NCBI GenBank assembly: GCA_017631315.1
Contig: JAGBTN010000015.1
Location: forward strand, 219,936-283,935
Direction: 5' to 3'
From: Bacteroidaceae bacterium
Lineage (GTDB): Bacteria > Bacteroidota > Bacteroidia > Bacteroidales > Bacteroidaceae
Length of the DNA stretch: 64,000 bases
Part shown: positions 37,273-45,757 of the stretch, in pieces
Layout: each line of letters begins with the position of its first letter
How positions within the stretch are numbered: position 1 is the first letter of the stretch
Program-made: the position numbers and the translations under genes
Notes under the pieces: model-generated
The model's database searches: none
Told to the model about the DNA's origin: nothing
Seen by the model: the letters and a program-made list of their open reading frames with translations, nothing else

Positions 37273-37497
37273 CTAATCTCTGATTTCATTTAATAAGCCT
37301 TCGATTTGCTTGATTATTGATTGATTAGCAGGAGTTTCGATTAGGGAAAGTAATCGGGAAATTCGGCTAATCAATCTTTCTTTTTGTTTATTCTTCCATT
37401 GTCCTAAATACTTTCTTCTGCCTGATTTCCTGCAAAATTCTCCATGAAACCAGGAGAAATACTTGTTCGTCGGGCAATAAGTATTGACTTCAGTCCA
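37273..37497 (-). other. Open frame without a start codon, overlapping the end of the zinc-ribbon gene
   Basis: A stop-free stretch of about 74 codons runs from inside the last codons of the zinc-ribbon gene, in another frame, to TAG at 37273-37275. It would read ...YCPTNKYFSWFHGEFCRK... with a basic, helical tail. No ATG or GTG begins it. It may be a decayed gene end, or the zinc-ribbon gene may once have continued through a frameshift here. Confidence 0.35.
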
Positions 37498-37777
37498 TCA
37501 TCCAGACCTTTCCTGTTTCCTCGAAACTTCCGTTACACTTCGGACATTTTCCAGTAATTGGATTCCACACCTGTTTGTCAAGATTCTTCGAACTGCACTT
37601 TGGGCATACAGGCTCATCCAGTTTCTTGCCGTGGGGAACATACACATCGACAATCTGCCGACAATCCTTACAAGCAAAATGAAAAAGGTCTGCCAACATC
37701 AGCATATCGTGTCCGGTCGGAGTTGCTGAAATTTCATACCCGCATCCACTACATTTGTATTCTTTTAAAACGGCCAT
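37490..37777 (-). CDS. Small zinc-ribbon protein
   Basis: A 95-aa protein with four CxxC knuckles: CSGC (residues 9-12), CKDC (about 36), CPKC (about 58) and CPKC (about 79), enough for two zinc ribbons. No catalytic domain and no recognised family; a nucleic-acid- or protein-binding role is only a guess. A -7 element lies at 37837-37830. Confidence 0.7.
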   Translation of the reverse strand: MAVLKEYKCSGCGYEISATPTGHDMLMLADLFHFACKDCRQIVDVYVPHGKKLDEPVCPKCSSKNLDKQVWNPITGKCPKCNGSFEETGKVWMMD

Positions 37778-37829
37778 ACTAGATTCCTTTTTTGTGGTTT
37801 CTATACTTTTACAATATCTGTATCGATGA

Positions 37830-37837
37830 CAAAGATA
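37830..37837 (-). promoter_or_regulatory. Promoter -7 element for the zinc-ribbon gene
   Basis: Reads TATCTTTG on the minus strand, 52 nt before the ATG. Confidence 0.65.
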
Positions 37838-37986
37838 GTAAAATTTGTCAACTTCAAGACGATGAAACCATACTTTTATTCATTTTTTCTACTCTTGGGT
37901 ATTGACGAATCGGAGAGGAAATAATACGTTATCGTGTGTGTAGGCAGAAAGAGTCTTCCCGTGATTTAAGTGACATGTTCAAACTT

Positions 37987-38074
37987 CTGCAGAGAACTTT
38001 GCAATTTACTCTGGAGAAGTTGCCCAACTTCACTCGTGAAGTTTGCCGAGTGGACGCGTGGGGTTGGATGGCTT
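37987..38074. repeat. 22-nt-period array, family R2, copy 2
   Basis: Cores at 37987, 38009, 38031 and 38053: CTGCAGAG, CTCTGGAG, CACTCGTG and GACGCGTG. Around 38031 the sequence AACTTCAC-TC-GTGAAGTT is a perfect 8-bp inverted repeat. It fills the gap between the end of the TIM-barrel protein gene and the promoter of the zinc-ribbon gene; the rest of that gap (37850-37980) shows nothing I recognise. Confidence 0.82.
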
Positions 38075-38091
38075 CTCGGTACGGATGTTTT

Positions 38092-40302
38092 CTACTTGCC
38101 TTTTTCTATGCAGACCCGGACGCCATCGGGGGAGTTCTCGAACGAGAGCCACAAGAGGTGTTTGGCAAGGGCGCCGGCAGGTGCGTCGATGGTTCTTGCC
38201 TTGTATGTGACGGCCTTGCCTTCGGCGTCGGTGCAGGTGATGCGTGGCGACTTGTAGGCTTTGGGCAAATAGAGGCACAGGATGTTGGTGGTGTTCTGCG
38301 GCGACTTGCTGACGAAACTGTAACTGTTGGCCGTTGTTTGCTCGTCGTACTGGCGCGATGCTGCGGCCACGACTTGCGGACGCTTCTTACTGATTTTCTT
38401 CAAGTCGAAGAAGTAGCCCTGCTGCCCCGGCAGGATGTCCACCTTGCTGCAATAGGTCAGTTCGGGCGAGAAGAGGTCGATGTATTCTCCCTTCAGCGTG
38501 AAAGGTTCGTCGCTGACCATGTTCTCGTCGAGGACTGCCACAAGGGTGTAGGGCCCTCGCTCGAGATAGAAGGAGTTCTTCTGCTGCAACCTGCCTGCCG
38601 TCTCGCTATAAGCCTTTTCTACGCTCTCTACAAAATGCTTGTCGCCTCCCTGCTTGAGGACATATTCTTTGGGGTCGTTGCGCAGAACACAGACTTTACC
38701 CTTGCCGTATCTGTATTCTCCTGCCTCAGCCTTCTGCGGAATACCCATCAGGGAGAAGAGGTGCTCGGAGGGCGCATCGTAGTGCATCTCGCCCTGGTTC
38801 CACCATTCGCGAACACTCTGATAGGGGTCGTCGTCACGACCGGAATACACGATGAAACCGCCATTTTTTACCCATTCTGCCAAATGTATGTGGGCTTCCG
38901 GCGAGAGAGGTTTCATGTTGCTGTAGGACATGAGCAGCACACGAACATTGCGCCATGTTTCAGGGTAGCCGACGTTCTCGATGTGCGTAATGCTGACAGG
39001 TATGCCCCGTTTGAGGAGAGGCAATGCCTCGCCGTAGAAGTTGGAGAGTTGCGGATCGTCGTATCCCTCGACAGGACGAGGGGAGCGCTGGAACATCAGA
39101 GAATTCGACATCAGCACCGATATGCCTTGTGAGCCGCTGACCTTGTTCTCGGAAAGAGGCATGTGGTTGAGGGTGTTTATCATCACCTGCATCTGTGTTG
39201 AATAGAAACGGGGGATGTGTGCTTTCTTGTCGCTGTCGGCACTCACCTTGTAAAGCCCCTCGTAGATGCGGTCGGGCCATGGCATCACTTCGTAGTCGGC
39301 TATCTGCGGATAGAGCAGTTGTGCGGTGAAGGTAGCCTGGTAGTTGCGTTTGTAGTCTTCCCAGTCCTTGGCCCTGTCCTCTATGGGGTCGGTCAGGAAG
39401 AACATCTTTCGTCCGGTGGGGCGTGTCATGGACTCCATACAGCCATACTCCAGGAATGCCGTCTCGAAGACTCGCTCCTTGGCTCTGCCGTTGAAGTAGT
39501 TGGGCTCGCGAGAGGTGCCCGTCCAGACCTGAGCAATGTATCCGTCACAACTCTCCAGGGAGGCCAACGATGCTTCGGGCGAGACAATCTGCCACTGCGA
39601 GTAGTTGAGCAACGAGTGAGTGGGGACGTAGCAACGCACATCCATGCCCTTCTCGCGTCCGTATTGTTTTGCATAAGAAAAAGCCTCGTCCAAAGCCCTG
39701 TAGTAGAGATGATACTTGAGTTTGTTGGAGAGATAGGTGTTCTCGGCACTTTCGTGCTGAGGTCGCCATGGGAATCCGTAATAGTCTTGCCACTCGCGCT
39801 TGAAGGCCTCGCTATATCCTGCACGGGCCCAGAACTCAGGTTCTTCGAGGAAAATAGCGTCTATGCCGGCATCGATGACCGGCTTGATGTGACGCTCCTT
39901 GAAGTATGTCAGATAGTTTCGAGTGGGGACAATATAAGGCACCATTCGTCCGTGCCAAATGGTGTCGCCATGCATCGTCTTCTGTCCCTCGTCGAGGTGC
40001 CACTTGCCATCCCACTTGCCTGTGAAGTAGTCCTGATAATCGCCCCAGGCAATGCCCGTCATGAAGTGAGTGGTATAACCCCGCCTGCGCCACGACTCTA
40101 CACGCTGAAGGAAGGTCATACGTCGGTTGTCGTTTGCTCCATAGACCATAACAAGGTCGGAACGGATATCGGTGACTGGCTTCCACGGACCTGCCGTCTG
40201 GAACGTTGTCTTCTCGCCCGGACGCGTCTCTGTATTGCGAACATCCTGCGCCCGAAGCAACAGAGCTGAGAATAGAAAAAGTGCAATAAATGTCGATTTC
40301 AT
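38092..40302 (-). CDS. Secreted TIM-barrel glycosidase-like protein with a GATase-like domain
   Basis: A 736-aa exported protein (signal peptide MKSTFIALFLFSALLLRA). The first 400 residues look like a glycoside-hydrolase TIM barrel (AGIDAIFLEEPEFWARAGYS, with acidic EEPE; later YEVMPWPDRIYEGLY). Residues 440-560 resemble the glutamine-amidotransferase-like domain of GH42-type enzymes (VRVLLMSYSNMKPLS, WVKNGGFIVYSGRDDDP). The end is beta-rich. I cannot place it in a GH family and the substrate is unknown. It follows cysK on the minus strand by 42 nt, without a recognisable -7 element. Confidence 0.6.
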   Translation of the reverse strand: MKSTFIALFLFSALLLRAQDVRNTETRPGEKTTFQTAGPWKPVTDIRSDLVMVYGANDNRRMTFLQRVESWRRRGYTTHFMTGIAWGDYQDYFTGKWDGKWHLDEGQKTMHGDTIWHGRMVPYIVPTRNYLTYFKERHIKPVIDAGIDAIFLEEPEFWARAGYSEAFKREWQDYYGFPWRPQHESAENTYLSNKLKYHLYYRALDEAFSYAKQYGREKGMDVRCYVPTHSLLNYSQWQIVSPEASLASLESCDGYIAQVWTGTSREPNYFNGRAKERVFETAFLEYGCMESMTRPTGRKMFFLTDPIEDRAKDWEDYKRNYQATFTAQLLYPQIADYEVMPWPDRIYEGLYKVSADSDKKAHIPRFYSTQMQVMINTLNHMPLSENKVSGSQGISVLMSNSLMFQRSPRPVEGYDDPQLSNFYGEALPLLKRGIPVSITHIENVGYPETWRNVRVLLMSYSNMKPLSPEAHIHLAEWVKNGGFIVYSGRDDDPYQSVREWWNQGEMHYDAPSEHLFSLMGIPQKAEAGEYRYGKGKVCVLRNDPKEYVLKQGGDKHFVESVEKAYSETAGRLQQKNSFYLERGPYTLVAVLDENMVSDEPFTLKGEYIDLFSPELTYCSKVDILPGQQGYFFDLKKISKKRPQVVAAASRQYDEQTTANSYSFVSKSPQNTTNILCLYLPKAYKSPRITCTDAEGKAVTYKARTIDAPAGALAKHLLWLSFENSPDGVRVCIEKGK

Positions 40303-40344
40303 GGTGCAGTATATATTATAATATGTATAATCTTGTCCTAATTC

Positions 40345-41274
40345 TCACTCCTGCAGCAAAGCCGTAGAGAGGTAGCGTTCGCCCGTATCGGGCAGAAGAA
40401 CGACGATGTTCTTGCCTTCGAACTCCGGACGGTCGGCTATGACTTCGGCTGCATGCAATGCCGCACCGGAAGAGATGCCTACGAAGATGCCTTCCTCTCT
40501 GGCAATGGCTCTCGCTGCAACAAATGCGTCGTCGCTGCTGACAGGCAACACCTCATCGACATATTCAGAACAGAAGTTCTTCGGAACAAAGTTGGCGCCT
40601 ATGCCTTGTATTTGATGAGGTGCAGCCGACTTGCCAGACAAGACGGCACTCTCGGCAGGCTCTACTGCCACAACATGAATGTTCGGATTGTGCGCCTTCA
40701 GTGCCTTGGCAACGCCAGACACAGTGCCACCCGTACCCACTCCGGCAACGAAGACATCCACCTTGCCATCGCTGTCCTGCCATATCTCCTCGCCAGTCGT
40801 CTGGACATGAGCAACAGGATTGGCTGGGTTGTCGAACTGTTGCAGGATGACGGCTCCGGGTGTGCTGTTGAACAACTCTTCTGCCTTACGGATTGCTCCC
40901 TCCATTCCTTCATCGCCTGGTGTGAGAACAATCTCCGTGCCATAAGCCTGTGCCAGCTTTCTGCGCTCAATGCTCATCGTGTCGGGCATGGTCAAGATGA
41001 CTTTATAGCCACGCACAGCACCGACAAGCGACAGGCCTACACCCGTATTGCCACTGGTTGGCTCTATGATGGTGCCACCCTTCTTCAGGATGCCCTTCTC
41101 TTCGGCATCGAGTATCATACTCAAAGCCACACGGTCCTTAACGCTGCCTCCGGGATTGAAGAACTCAACTTTAGCAATGATGTTTGCCTTCAGGTTGCGA
41201 TTGCGTGCAAAGGTGTCGAGGCGAACCAATGGCGTGTTGCCTATAAGGTCGGTGATTGAATTGAAAATAGTCAT
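40345..41274 (-). CDS. cysK: Cysteine synthase A
   Basis: A 309-aa O-acetylserine sulfhydrylase, making cysteine from O-acetylserine and sulfide with PLP. The PLP lysine is in NPGGSVKDR (Lys46); the substrate loop TSGNTGVG and the phosphate-binding GTGGTVSG are present. It lies 24 nt after the Cys-rich FeoB partner gene on the same strand, so it may be read through from the feo promoter. Confidence 0.96.
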   Translation of the reverse strand: MTIFNSITDLIGNTPLVRLDTFARNRNLKANIIAKVEFFNPGGSVKDRVALSMILDAEEKGILKKGGTIIEPTSGNTGVGLSLVGAVRGYKVILTMPDTMSIERRKLAQAYGTEIVLTPGDEGMEGAIRKAEELFNSTPGAVILQQFDNPANPVAHVQTTGEEIWQDSDGKVDVFVAGVGTGGTVSGVAKALKAHNPNIHVVAVEPAESAVLSGKSAAPHQIQGIGANFVPKNFCSEYVDEVLPVSSDDAFVAARAIAREEGIFVGISSGAALHAAEVIADRPEFEGKNIVVLLPDTGERYLSTALLQE

Positions 41275-41298
41275 AACGCTTCAAACTTACAGATTCTA

Positions 41299-41442
41299 CT
41301 ATCTCTGGCTGCAACCAGAACATTCTTCGCTGCAACAACCGCTGCAACGACTGCACTTGCCGCCTCTGCGAAGGTAACGGTACAGCGAGAAGGCTGCAAA
41401 GGCCAGCACTGCTGCCAAAAGTATGATGCTTTGTATATTCAT
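41299..41442 (-). CDS. FeoB-associated Cys-rich membrane protein
   Basis: A 47-aa protein: one membrane helix (IILLAAVLAFAAFSLYRYL) then CSRCSGCCSEECSGC. Such proteins accompany FeoB in many Bacteroidetes and Firmicutes and may help Fe2+ transfer. Its ATG overlaps the feoAB stop (ATGA), so it is coupled to it. The longer frame that begins at 41523 inside feoAB is not needed. Confidence 0.85.
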   Translation of the reverse strand: MNIQSIILLAAVLAFAAFSLYRYLRRGGKCSRCSGCCSEECSGCSQR

Positions 41443-43826
41443 AACATTGATATTATTGTGTGAACAATGAATGCTACCAGCCACGCAATGCAACACTGCC
41501 CGAACATGATGATAAACATCCAACGGGTGCCAAGTTCACGCCGGATGGTTGCCATCGCAGCCATGCAGGGTGTATAGAGCAGGCAAAAAACGAGAAGAGA
41601 ATAGGCCACGCCGGGCGTAAAGACTTCTGTTATTGCCACTCCTGCAAAGAGTGTGCTCAACGTACTTACCACCACTTCCTTTGCCAAAAGGCCGCTTACC
41701 AGCGATGTCACAACTCGCCAGTCGCCACAACCCAATGGCTCGAAGACGGGAACAACGAGGCTTGAAATCTGTGCAAGCATGCTTCGGGAAGCCTCCTCGG
41801 CAGGCACCATTCGCAAATGGAAGTCGAATGTCTGCAAAAGCCATATGATGATGCTGGCAAAGAAGATGACCGTAAAGGCCTGGGTGAGGAAGCCTTTGGA
41901 CTTCTCCCACAGCAATTGCCACACGTTCTTCAGCACCGGCATACGGTAGTTTGGCAGTTCCATGACGAAAGGTACTGCTTCGCCTTTGAACCATGTCCAC
42001 TTCAAAACAAGCGCCAGAACAATACCCATCACGATGCCTATCACGTAGAGCGACATCATCACCCACGCCGCATGCTTCGGGAAGAAAGCGGCAGAGAAGA
42101 AGGCATAGATGGGAATCTTGGCTGTACAGGACATGAAGGGTATCAGCAATACCGTGAGTTTGCGGTCGCGTTCGCTGGGGAGTGTGCGGCTTGCCATTAC
42201 GGCCGGAACGGAACAACCCAAGCCGACGAGCAGTGGCACGATGCTTCGGCCGGAGAGTCCCAACAGCCTGAGCAACCTGTCCATCACGAAGGCGATGCGT
42301 GCCATATAGCCCGTATCCTCGAGCATACTAAGGAAAAAGAACAGACAGACGATGAGGGGCATGAAGACAAGCACTGTGCCTACGCCCGAATAGACGCCGT
42401 CGATGATGAGCGAATGTATGGGTGGTGCGATGTTCCACTGCGTCAGTAGGGCATCGGTCAGTTCGGTGAATCGGTCTATTCCCTCTTGGAAAAGGTCTTG
42501 CAGCCATGCGCCTACGACGTTGAAGGTGAGGTAGAAGACTGTCGCCATGATGAGCAGGAAGGACGGTATGGCTGTGTATCGTCCTGTCAGCACCTTGTCG
42601 ATGCGACGGCTGCGGCGTTGTTCTTTGTTTTCTTCGGGGTGGACAACTGCCTGACGGCACACTTTGAGTATGTATCGGAAGCGCATGTCTGCGATGGCGG
42701 CACGGCGGTCGAGGCCTCTTTCCTCTTCCATTTGGCAGATGATGTGTTCGATGGTTTCCTGTTCGTTCTGTGTCAGGCGAAGTGCTTCGGTTACGTATTG
42801 GTCGCCTTCTATCAGTTTGCTGGCGGCAAAGCGGACGGGGAGATGGGCTGCATGGGCGTGGTCTTCGATGAAGTGCATGATGGCATGCATGCAGCGATGC
42901 ACTGCTCCTCCGTGTTCTGTGGGGCAGCAGAAGTCTCGCCGAGCCGGTCCTTCCTGGTAGCGTGCCACGTGGATGGCGTGCCTCACGACCTCATCCACTC
43001 CTTCGTTTTTCATGGCACTGATGGGGACAACGGGTATGCCGAGCATTTCTTCCATCTGGTTGATGTGTACTGTTCCGCCATTGTTTCTCACTTCGTCCAT
43101 CATATTGAGGGCAAGGACAATGGGGACATCGAGTTCCATCAGTTGTATGGTCAGATAGAGATTGCGCTCTATGTTTGTTGCATCGACGATGTTGATGATG
43201 CCGCTGGGATTGTCTTCCAGTATGAACCGGCGGCTTATCACCTCTTCGCTCGTGTAGGGACTGAGGCTGTAGATGCCGGGGAGGTCGATGACGGTTGCTT
43301 CGGGGAAGCCTTTTATGTTGCCGTCTTTGCGCTCGATTGTCACACCGGGGAAGTTGCCAACGTGCTGTCTGCTGCCTGTCAGTTGGTTGAAAAGTGTAGT
43401 CTTTCCGCAGTTCTGATTACCTACAAGTGCAAAGGTGAGATGTCCTTTTTTTGCCGATGAAATGGGATGAAATGCATCTTCTTCGTGATAACGGCCTTCC
43501 TCGCCGAAGCCTGGGTGAAGCCCCTCTCCAATCTCCCCTCGAGGAGGGATGTTTTTCTTGCGTTGCTTCTGCTCATTTTCCTCCTCCTCGGGAGAAGGAT
43601 TAAGAGAAGGGGCAACTTCTATCTTCTCGGCATCTGCCAGACGCACGGTCAGTGTATATCCCTGAATGGAGAGTTCCATCGGGTCGCCAAGGGGTGCATA
43701 CTTCTGCAGCGTCACCTGGGTTCCGGGAATCATGCCCATGTCGAGGAAGTGCTGACGGAGTGCTCCTTCGCCACCCACCTTGAGGATGGTGACCGTCTGC
43801 CCTTTGCTAAGTTCTCTCAGTGTCAT
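41439..43826 (-). CDS. feoB: Fused FeoA-FeoB ferrous iron transporter
   Basis: About 795 aa. An N-terminal FeoA SH3-like domain (residues 1-75) is joined by a 55-residue charged linker to FeoB: G1 GNQNCGKTTLFNQLTG, G3 DLPGIYSL, then the polytopic channel with the Gate domains. The linker is encoded partly by a CCTCCTCGAGGGGAG-type repeat. It imports Fe2+ across the inner membrane. The ATG at 43826 is chosen because the -7 element (43862-43854) lies inside the longer open frame that reaches 43904. Confidence 0.94.
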   Translation of the reverse strand: MTLRELSKGQTVTILKVGGEGALRQHFLDMGMIPGTQVTLQKYAPLGDPMELSIQGYTLTVRLADAEKIEVAPSLNPSPEEEENEQKQRKKNIPPRGEIGEGLHPGFGEEGRYHEEDAFHPISSAKKGHLTFALVGNQNCGKTTLFNQLTGSRQHVGNFPGVTIERKDGNIKGFPEATVIDLPGIYSLSPYTSEEVISRRFILEDNPSGIINIVDATNIERNLYLTIQLMELDVPIVLALNMMDEVRNNGGTVHINQMEEMLGIPVVPISAMKNEGVDEVVRHAIHVARYQEGPARRDFCCPTEHGGAVHRCMHAIMHFIEDHAHAAHLPVRFAASKLIEGDQYVTEALRLTQNEQETIEHIICQMEEERGLDRRAAIADMRFRYILKVCRQAVVHPEENKEQRRSRRIDKVLTGRYTAIPSFLLIMATVFYLTFNVVGAWLQDLFQEGIDRFTELTDALLTQWNIAPPIHSLIIDGVYSGVGTVLVFMPLIVCLFFFLSMLEDTGYMARIAFVMDRLLRLLGLSGRSIVPLLVGLGCSVPAVMASRTLPSERDRKLTVLLIPFMSCTAKIPIYAFFSAAFFPKHAAWVMMSLYVIGIVMGIVLALVLKWTWFKGEAVPFVMELPNYRMPVLKNVWQLLWEKSKGFLTQAFTVIFFASIIIWLLQTFDFHLRMVPAEEASRSMLAQISSLVVPVFEPLGCGDWRVVTSLVSGLLAKEVVVSTLSTLFAGVAITEVFTPGVAYSLLVFCLLYTPCMAAMATIRRELGTRWMFIIMFGQCCIAWLVAFIVHTIISML

Positions 43827-43853
43827 AATTGTTGTGCTTTGTGTTCTTGCAGT

Positions 43854-43862
43854 GCAAAGGTA
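43854..43862 (-). promoter_or_regulatory. Promoter -7 element for feoAB
   Basis: Reads TACCTTTGC on the minus strand, 28 nt before the start. Confidence 0.65.
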
Positions 43863-43976
43863 CGAAAAAAAGATGAAGTGCAAGGGGAAACGGGGCTTCT
43901 GCAAAGCAAAACACCTAAAAATGATGAGGTGCGGAAGGTCTTTCCCAGAACAGGGAAACGCGGCTATACCTAAATA

Positions 43977-44063
43977 GGTGTAGCATTATGGCAATAATGG
44001 TTAAGCATTACGGGCGGAAAGGTTAACCATTATGGGCAAAAGGGTTAACCTTTATTTTTACTG
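43977..44063. repeat. 22-nt-period array, locus 7 (family R1)
   Basis: Cores at 43977 (GGTGTAGC, decayed), 43999 (GGTTAAGC), 44021 and 44043 (GGTTAACC). It lies between the divergent feoAB and Nudix genes; neither promoter is inside it. Confidence 0.88.
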
Positions 44064-44163
44064 CCTCACAGGGTGTTGCATCGGCACCTCTTCCCTGCTC
44101 GCCCTGCAGAATGACATGTGCGCCACTCGAAGTGGAGCTTTTTTCGGTTACAAAGCCTCGTTT

Positions 44164-44197
44164 AGTTGCCCATTCAAGCGGTTTTCGCTATCTTTGC
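44164..44197 (+). promoter_or_regulatory. Promoter for the Nudix gene
   Basis: AGTTG (44164-44168), 20 nt, TATCTTTGC (44189-44197). It decides the start at 44218, against the open frame that begins at 44032. Confidence 0.75.
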
Positions 44198-44217
44198 AAA
44201 GTAAAAACATCCGAATC

Positions 44218-44778
44218 ATGCTAAACAAGGAAGAAAACCACCTGCTGCATCTCTTCTCGCATTGCCCCGTGTGCGGAGCAAAAACCTTTGCCGAAGACAC
44301 CGAAAAAAGCAAGCGTTGCGAGGCTTGCGGCTTCCAGTATTTCATGAACCCCAGTGCCTCTACGGTTGCCATAATTGTCGATGAAATGGGGCGTTTGCTG
44401 TCTGTGCGCCGAAGCAAAGAGCCGGCAAAAGGAACCCTCGACCTGCCCGGAGGCTTCTGCGACTGCAACGAGACGGCAGAAGAGGGCGTCAGAAGAGAAG
44501 TTCTGGAAGAGACCGGCCTCATCGTCACCGAAGCACGCTACCTCTTCTCCTTACCCAACAGGTATCTCTACAGCGGGCTCAACATCCCCACACTCGACCT
44601 CTTCTTCCTCTGCAAGGCAAAGGACACCACTGGCGCAACCGCCATGGACGATGCGGCCGAAGTGCTGTGGCTGCCATGGGACAAGGTCAATCCCTCAGAC
44701 TTCGGGCTGAAGTCCATCAGTCTTGGTGTGGAACGGCTTCTGCAGATGCACGCCGAGAACCCGGCCATCTTCCGCTGA
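44218..44778 (+). CDS. Nudix hydrolase with zinc ribbon
   Basis: A 186-aa hydrolase of nucleoside diphosphate compounds. An N-terminal zinc ribbon (CPVCG, CEACG) is followed by a complete Nudix box starting at GGFCDCNETAEEG and ending REVLEETGL. The zinc ribbon recalls NudC-type enzymes, but the protein is shorter. Substrate not predictable. Its last 62 nt overlap the end of the acyltransferase gene on the other strand. Confidence 0.88.
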   Translation: MLNKEENHLLHLFSHCPVCGAKTFAEDTEKSKRCEACGFQYFMNPSASTVAIIVDEMGRLLSVRRSKEPAKGTLDLPGGFCDCNETAEEGVRREVLEETGLIVTEARYLFSLPNRYLYSGLNIPTLDLFFLCKAKDTTGATAMDDAAEVLWLPWDKVNPSDFGLKSISLGVERLLQMHAENPAIFR

Positions 44779-45757
44779 GCCAGGGAACACGCTCCACATA
44801 AGGCACCAGCCAGGAACAGATGCAGAAAACAACCGGCAAGAGAATCAGCGCATCGTCCACCCTTCCGTAGATGCTCCTGCCGAAGGAAAGATGCGTGAAC
44901 TTATAGAAATAAAGCATCGGATAGTGCGAGATGAAAAAGACCATGCTGTGCTCGCCGATGAAACAAAGCCAAGGAATGCGTGGCACCCTTGCAGTCAAAA
45001 GAACACCCGACAAACCGCACAACACCAGGGTTGCACGCACAACTGCCATCAAAGCATTGCCCGTGAAGATGTTCTGGCTCATGTTGTAAGTGCCCGGAGC
45101 CACAAAGCCCAACACCACAAACAGCAGAACCATCAGCCACGAGGCAGCCATCAACCGCCGAATCTCAAAGCGACACATCGCCCACTGCCACAACCTTCCG
45201 AGATAGAAGAAGTAGCAAGCAATGAAAACATTGCCAAGGCTCATCGGCACATTGTTGCCCGTCCGGTATGCCCAATAACTGATGGCAGGAAAGAAAACCG
45301 TGAGCCAACACAAATGCTTCACCTTGTCGATGTAGCGAACCATCATGTAAACCACAAAAAACGAAAAGAGAAACCAGATGGGAGAGTTGCCGTAGAAACC
45401 ACTCTTCATCCAGATATGGCTCCATTCCAACGGCTCAACAAACTTCTTGTAACGGTCCACTAGAGGAAAATAGAAACTGAAATAGACCACCAAACCTATC
45501 ACACCACTCGTCACATAAGGCACGAGCAGACGCTTGCTCCTGTCCTTCAGATAGTCCATATCCGTACCGGAAGAAGTGCCTTTATTGAAGAAACCAGCCT
45601 TGAAGAAGAAGAAACTCATGAAGAAGAAACTCCATCGCATCACTTCTCCCCACCACTCCTGTTCCTCCTGACCACAGAAAGCCATGATGTGCAGCGATAC
45701 CATACGGATGATGCAAATGCCGCAAAGAATGTCGAAGGCATGATTTCTCTCTTTCAT
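44717..45757 (-). CDS. Membrane acyltransferase (OafA/YrhL type)
   Basis: A 346-aa polytopic membrane protein with about ten hydrophobic segments. It begins with the family's FDILCGICIIRMVSLHIMAF (conserved His in the first membrane helix) and would O-acylate an envelope glycan or lipid. It is coupled to LicD (ATGA overlap at 45754-45757), pointing to cell-surface modification. The last 20-odd residues are encoded antisense to the Nudix gene and are Arg/Ser/Ala-rich, so the C-terminus may be a late extension. Confidence 0.83.
   Translation of the reverse strand: MKERNHAFDILCGICIIRMVSLHIMAFCGQEEQEWWGEVMRWSFFFMSFFFFKAGFFNKGTSSGTDMDYLKDRSKRLLVPYVTSGVIGLVVYFSFYFPLVDRYKKFVEPLEWSHIWMKSGFYGNSPIWFLFSFFVVYMMVRYIDKVKHLCWLTVFFPAISYWAYRTGNNVPMSLGNVFIACYFFYLGRLWQWAMCRFEIRRLMAASWLMVLLFVVLGFVAPGTYNMSQNIFTGNALMAVVRATLVLCGLSGVLLTARVPRIPWLCFIGEHSMVFFISHYPMLYFYKFTHLSFGRSIYGRVDDALILLPVVFCICSWLVPYVERVPWLSGRWPGSRRASAEAVPHQD

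Noticed and set aside
43977-44063. The 22-nt arrays as ordinary Rho-independent terminators
   Set aside because: They lack T-tracts and occur also between divergent genes, where no transcript should end.
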